64,000 bases of DNA, taken from Halobacteriovorax vibrionivorans. GTDB lineage: Bacteria > Bdellovibrionota > Bacteriovoracia > Bacteriovoracales > Bacteriovoracaceae. The stretch spans positions 620,001-684,000 of the forward strand of contig NZ_QDKL01000002.1 of the NCBI RefSeq assembly GCF_003346865.1, given 5' to 3'. Of the stretch, positions 61,999-64,000 are shown one piece after another. Position 1 is the first letter of the stretch. The number at the start of each line of letters is the position of its first letter. The translations under genes were made by a program, and so were the position numbers. The notes under the pieces were generated by a model, which ran no database searches, was not told the DNA's origin, and saw only the letters and a list, made by a program, of their open reading frames with translations.

Positions 61999-62733
61999 AT
62001 GTATAAGATGCGTAAAATTCTCTTATTTTTCACAATTATTTCAGGACAAATAATTTTTGCATCAGAATGTTTTAGTGAGCACTTAAAAGAAGCTATTGAA
62101 CAAAATCGCCAGCGTAGAGGCTTCTATGCATCAATATCAAATAATAAAAGTAAGTCCATCTCAAATAAATTAATATTTGCTGAAAAAATCGCCCACTTTT
62201 ATTCAAAAGGCCTAAATAAGAAACTTAGGTCCTATCGTGAAGCAGGTATTCCAATTCTCTGTCTTGATTTCATTGAAATGAGTAAGTCACCGACCTATCT
62301 AGGTAAACAAGCTCCTCCAACTCTTATGTACAATGAAATAGATAGCATAGGAGCTAAAGACCTTAAAAAGAATCTAAAAGAGATGCTAAGTGAAGACAGA
62401 TTTCACCATATTACTGACTTTATCGAAGAAGAACTATCAAATGAGATCAAATATGGGCCATACAATTGCCTCTTTAAACACGTCCTTGAATCTCTTGGGC
62501 GCACATCATATCTAACTCCTTACTATATAGAACATGCCAAGAGCATTGGCCTGAAGTCACCTCAAAAGCTTCTAAAGAATTATCTTAAGATGAATATCTC
62601 AGCATTAAGCTTTGCAAGATATCTCGACAAAAAAGCTAGCTCTCTTCAAGAAAAAGGAATTGGTATTTTATGTAGAGATGTTCCTCATATTCCGTTAAGA
62701 TTAGACTATGAGATGGAACTTTCTAAATACTAA
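61999..62733 (+). CDS. Exported protein upstream of a patatin, hypothetical
   Basis: 244-residue secreted protein with signal peptide (RKILLFFTIISGQIIFA) and a basic helical mature part with several Cys (about six). Starts at ATG 61999 or 62008 are both possible. Its last 26 nt overlap the patatin gene start, implying translational coupling. The name of the family is unknown to me. It may be a partner of the lipase. Confidence 0.65.
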   Translation: MYKMRKILLFFTIISGQIIFASECFSEHLKEAIEQNRQRRGFYASISNNKSKSISNKLIFAEKIAHFYSKGLNKKLRSYREAGIPILCLDFIEMSKSPTYLGKQAPPTLMYNEIDSIGAKDLKKNLKEMLSEDRFHHITDFIEEELSNEIKYGPYNCLFKHVLESLGRTSYLTPYYIEHAKSIGLKSPQKLLKNYLKMNISALSFARYLDKKASSLQEKGIGILCRDVPHIPLRLDYEMELSKY

Positions 62734-63601
62734 AATTGGTGTGGCCTTTGGCGGTGGAGCTGCTAAAGGAATTGCCCACATCGGTGTACTTAAAGCTTTT
62801 GAAGAAAAAAATATCAAGATATCGTACGTATCTGGTACAAGTGTTGGCGCAATTGTCGCTTCCTACTATGCGTTTGGAAAGAATTATGAAGACTTCCAAG
62901 AGCTTGCAAAGAAACTAAATTATAAAGACTCAATAAGCTGGACTATTCCAAAGAAAGGCTTCTTTAGTACAAAATCAATTAGGGAAATGATCATCAAGGA
63001 CCTGGGAGATGTAAATATTGAAGATGCACAGATCCCTCTTGCAATTTGTACAACTGATATTTCAACAGGAGAGCAAGTAATCTTTCACAGAGGAAACTTA
63101 GCAGATGCAATTTGTGCTTCAGTATGTGTGCCAGGGGCCTTTATTCCTCAAGTAATAGAAGGGAGAACCCTCGTCGATGGAGGAATCACGGAGAATGTTC
63201 CCGTCTCACCTCTTTATAAAATGGGTGCTGGAATTATCGTTGCGGTTGATTTAAATGGTGTACAAAAATACCAAGAACCAGATGATACATTTGCCATAAT
63301 TAGCAATGCTATGGATATTGCAATTGACTTAAGAACAAGAGAACAAATTCAAGATGCAGATATCATCCTATCCCTGGATCTTAGTAAGTATAATCGTCTT
63401 AATAACTCAAAGTGTATTGAAGAGCTCATTAACGAAGGCTATAGGCCAATGATCGACTCACTTTCAAGTCTTTCATGGTATCGCAATGCTAATTATATCG
63501 AGTTTCTCAAAAAGCTGATCATTGAGTTTCTACCGTTTAGGATACCACGCGTTATTTCTAATATTTATAAAAAGAAACTTTCTCAAATTTTTATTAAATA
63601 A
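62708..63601 (+). CDS. Patatin-like phospholipase
   Basis: 297-residue lipid acyl hydrolase with the catalytic dyad Ser45 in GTSVG and Asp157 in LVDGG. The oxyanion loop GGGAAKG is at 15-21. It lacks a signal peptide, as do type III or autotransporter forms, so it is probably cytoplasmic or membrane-bound. The hydrophobic tail at about 265-297 is basic. It overlaps the upstream gene by 26 nt. The RssA/YlbK-like subgroup is the closest description. Confidence 0.9.
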   Translation: MRWNFLNTKIGVAFGGGAAKGIAHIGVLKAFEEKNIKISYVSGTSVGAIVASYYAFGKNYEDFQELAKKLNYKDSISWTIPKKGFFSTKSIREMIIKDLGDVNIEDAQIPLAICTTDISTGEQVIFHRGNLADAICASVCVPGAFIPQVIEGRTLVDGGITENVPVSPLYKMGAGIIVAVDLNGVQKYQEPDDTFAIISNAMDIAIDLRTREQIQDADIILSLDLSKYNRLNNSKCIEELINEGYRPMIDSLSSLSWYRNANYIEFLKKLIIEFLPFRIPRVISNIYKKKLSQIFIK

Positions 63602-63603
63602 TT

Positions 63604-63638
63604 AAATTATGAGAATGATTTTTTATTTTTCATAATTT
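63604..63638. terminator. AT-rich inverted repeat after the patatin gene
   Basis: Arms AAATTATGA / TCATAATTT enclose 17 AT-rich bases. It is a weak hairpin without a clear T tract and may be a poor terminator or chance. Confidence 0.3.
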
Positions 63639-63678
63639 TATCGTTATCATTAAGATATAAATTAAAATGGAGTTTAAT

Positions 63679-64000
63679 TTGTTTAATCACGAAAAAATGA
63701 TTTCACTTCTAACAGAGAAGCTTTCTCTTTGGTATGAAGCCGTTATCAAAAACATTCCCAATCTTGTTGTTGCCTTTGTCGTTCTTATTTTCTTCTTCTA
63801 TCTAGGGGGAGTGATTCGAAAGGGAGTTAATAAAGTACTTCCAAAAATTTCTTATAAGAGATCTGTAAATAACTTGGTAAGTTCAATTGTAAATATCGTT
63901 GTCATTTTAATTGGTGTCTTTACAGCTCTTGAAATAATGGGGCTTGAAAAGACTGTTACTTCAATTCTTGCCGGTGCTGGGGTTATTGGTATTGCTCTTG
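63679..64000 (+). CDS. MscS-family mechanosensitive channel, partial
   Basis: The gene runs off the right edge; 107 codons are visible. Two transmembrane segments precede the pore helix ILAGAGVIGIAL, the hallmark of MscS TM3. Small-conductance channels of this type release ions during hypo-osmotic shock. I favour the TTG at 63679 because GGAG lies 6 nt upstream; the ATG at 63667 is also in frame but lacks a ribosome site. Confidence 0.85.
   Translation, partial: MFNHEKMISLLTEKLSLWYEAVIKNIPNLVVAFVVLIFFFYLGGVIRKGVNKVLPKISYKRSVNNLVSSIVNIVVILIGVFTALEIMGLEKTVTSILAGAGVIGIAL

Noticed and set aside
1..64000. CRISPR arrays, insertion sequences or prophage
   Set aside because: No regularly spaced repeats, transposase, integrase or phage structural genes were found on reading the window.

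Overview
The window looks like chromosomal DNA of a low-GC Gram-negative bacterium, most consistent with the Bdellovibrionota (Bacteriovorax/Halobacteriovorax-like predators). The argument is indirect. An outer membrane is implied by Lnt, KdsD, TonB, a TonB-dependent receptor and an RND pump. There are several lipoproteins with Phe/Thr/Ser-Cys lipoboxes and a large set of exported enzymes. Many orphan hypothetical genes sit between housekeeping operons. No prophage, insertion sequence or CRISPR array was seen, so this appears to be ordinary chromosome with lineage-specific islands.

Layout. 1-4751 (minus): a rho-prfA-prmC-murA-HIT operon. 4965-7623 (plus): ruvX, mltG and a PilZ-type protein. 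7752-13075: two large lipoproteins that share an N-terminal domain; the second is a 1209-residue GLUG-like repeat protein. 13411-16189: a DksA-like regulator, a small membrane protein, a subtilisin-like protease and a zinc-ribbon membrane protein. 16253-25258: lnt, kdsD, a BamC-like lipoprotein, an orphan RND pump, a methyltransferase, greB, a low-molecular-weight phosphatase and def. 25302-30525: exported proteins, including a membrane-anchored protein paired with an exported phospholipase D, then a metal permease. 30706-31161: tRNA-Asp, a terminator and an unexplained GC-rich block with three related units. 31162-39885: a zinc-ribbon thioredoxin, an outer-membrane protein, a Kir channel, ldhA, regulators, an aminotransferase, a sulfurtransferase-like lipoprotein and a soluble CZB chemoreceptor. 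39970-47567: fumC, a TonB/receptor/small-protein operon and acnA. 47564-50989: a cupredoxin, an exported catalase-peroxidase with a lipobox, and an exported peroxiredoxin. 51161-64000: ogt, metG, a MacAB/Lol-like ABC operon, an orphan histidine kinase, small enzymes, a patatin and the start of an MscS channel.

Themes. (1) Three promoters carry FNR-type boxes 22-23 nt upstream of a -10 element: the thioredoxin, the sulfurtransferase-like lipoprotein and the CZB chemoreceptor. This suggests a small oxygen/redox regulon. (2) Peroxide defence appears to be exported: KatG, peroxiredoxin and cupredoxin all carry signal peptides. (3) Several genes (ogt, ruvX, metG, the aminotransferase) have a -10-like element ending about 7-12 nt before the start codon and no Shine-Dalgarno, so they may be leaderless. 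(4) The most novel-looking items are the paired lipoproteins at 7752-13075, the three-unit GC-rich block at 30870-31145, the 40-bp palindrome between the peroxiredoxin and katG, and the anchored protein/phospholipase D pair at 26007-29432.
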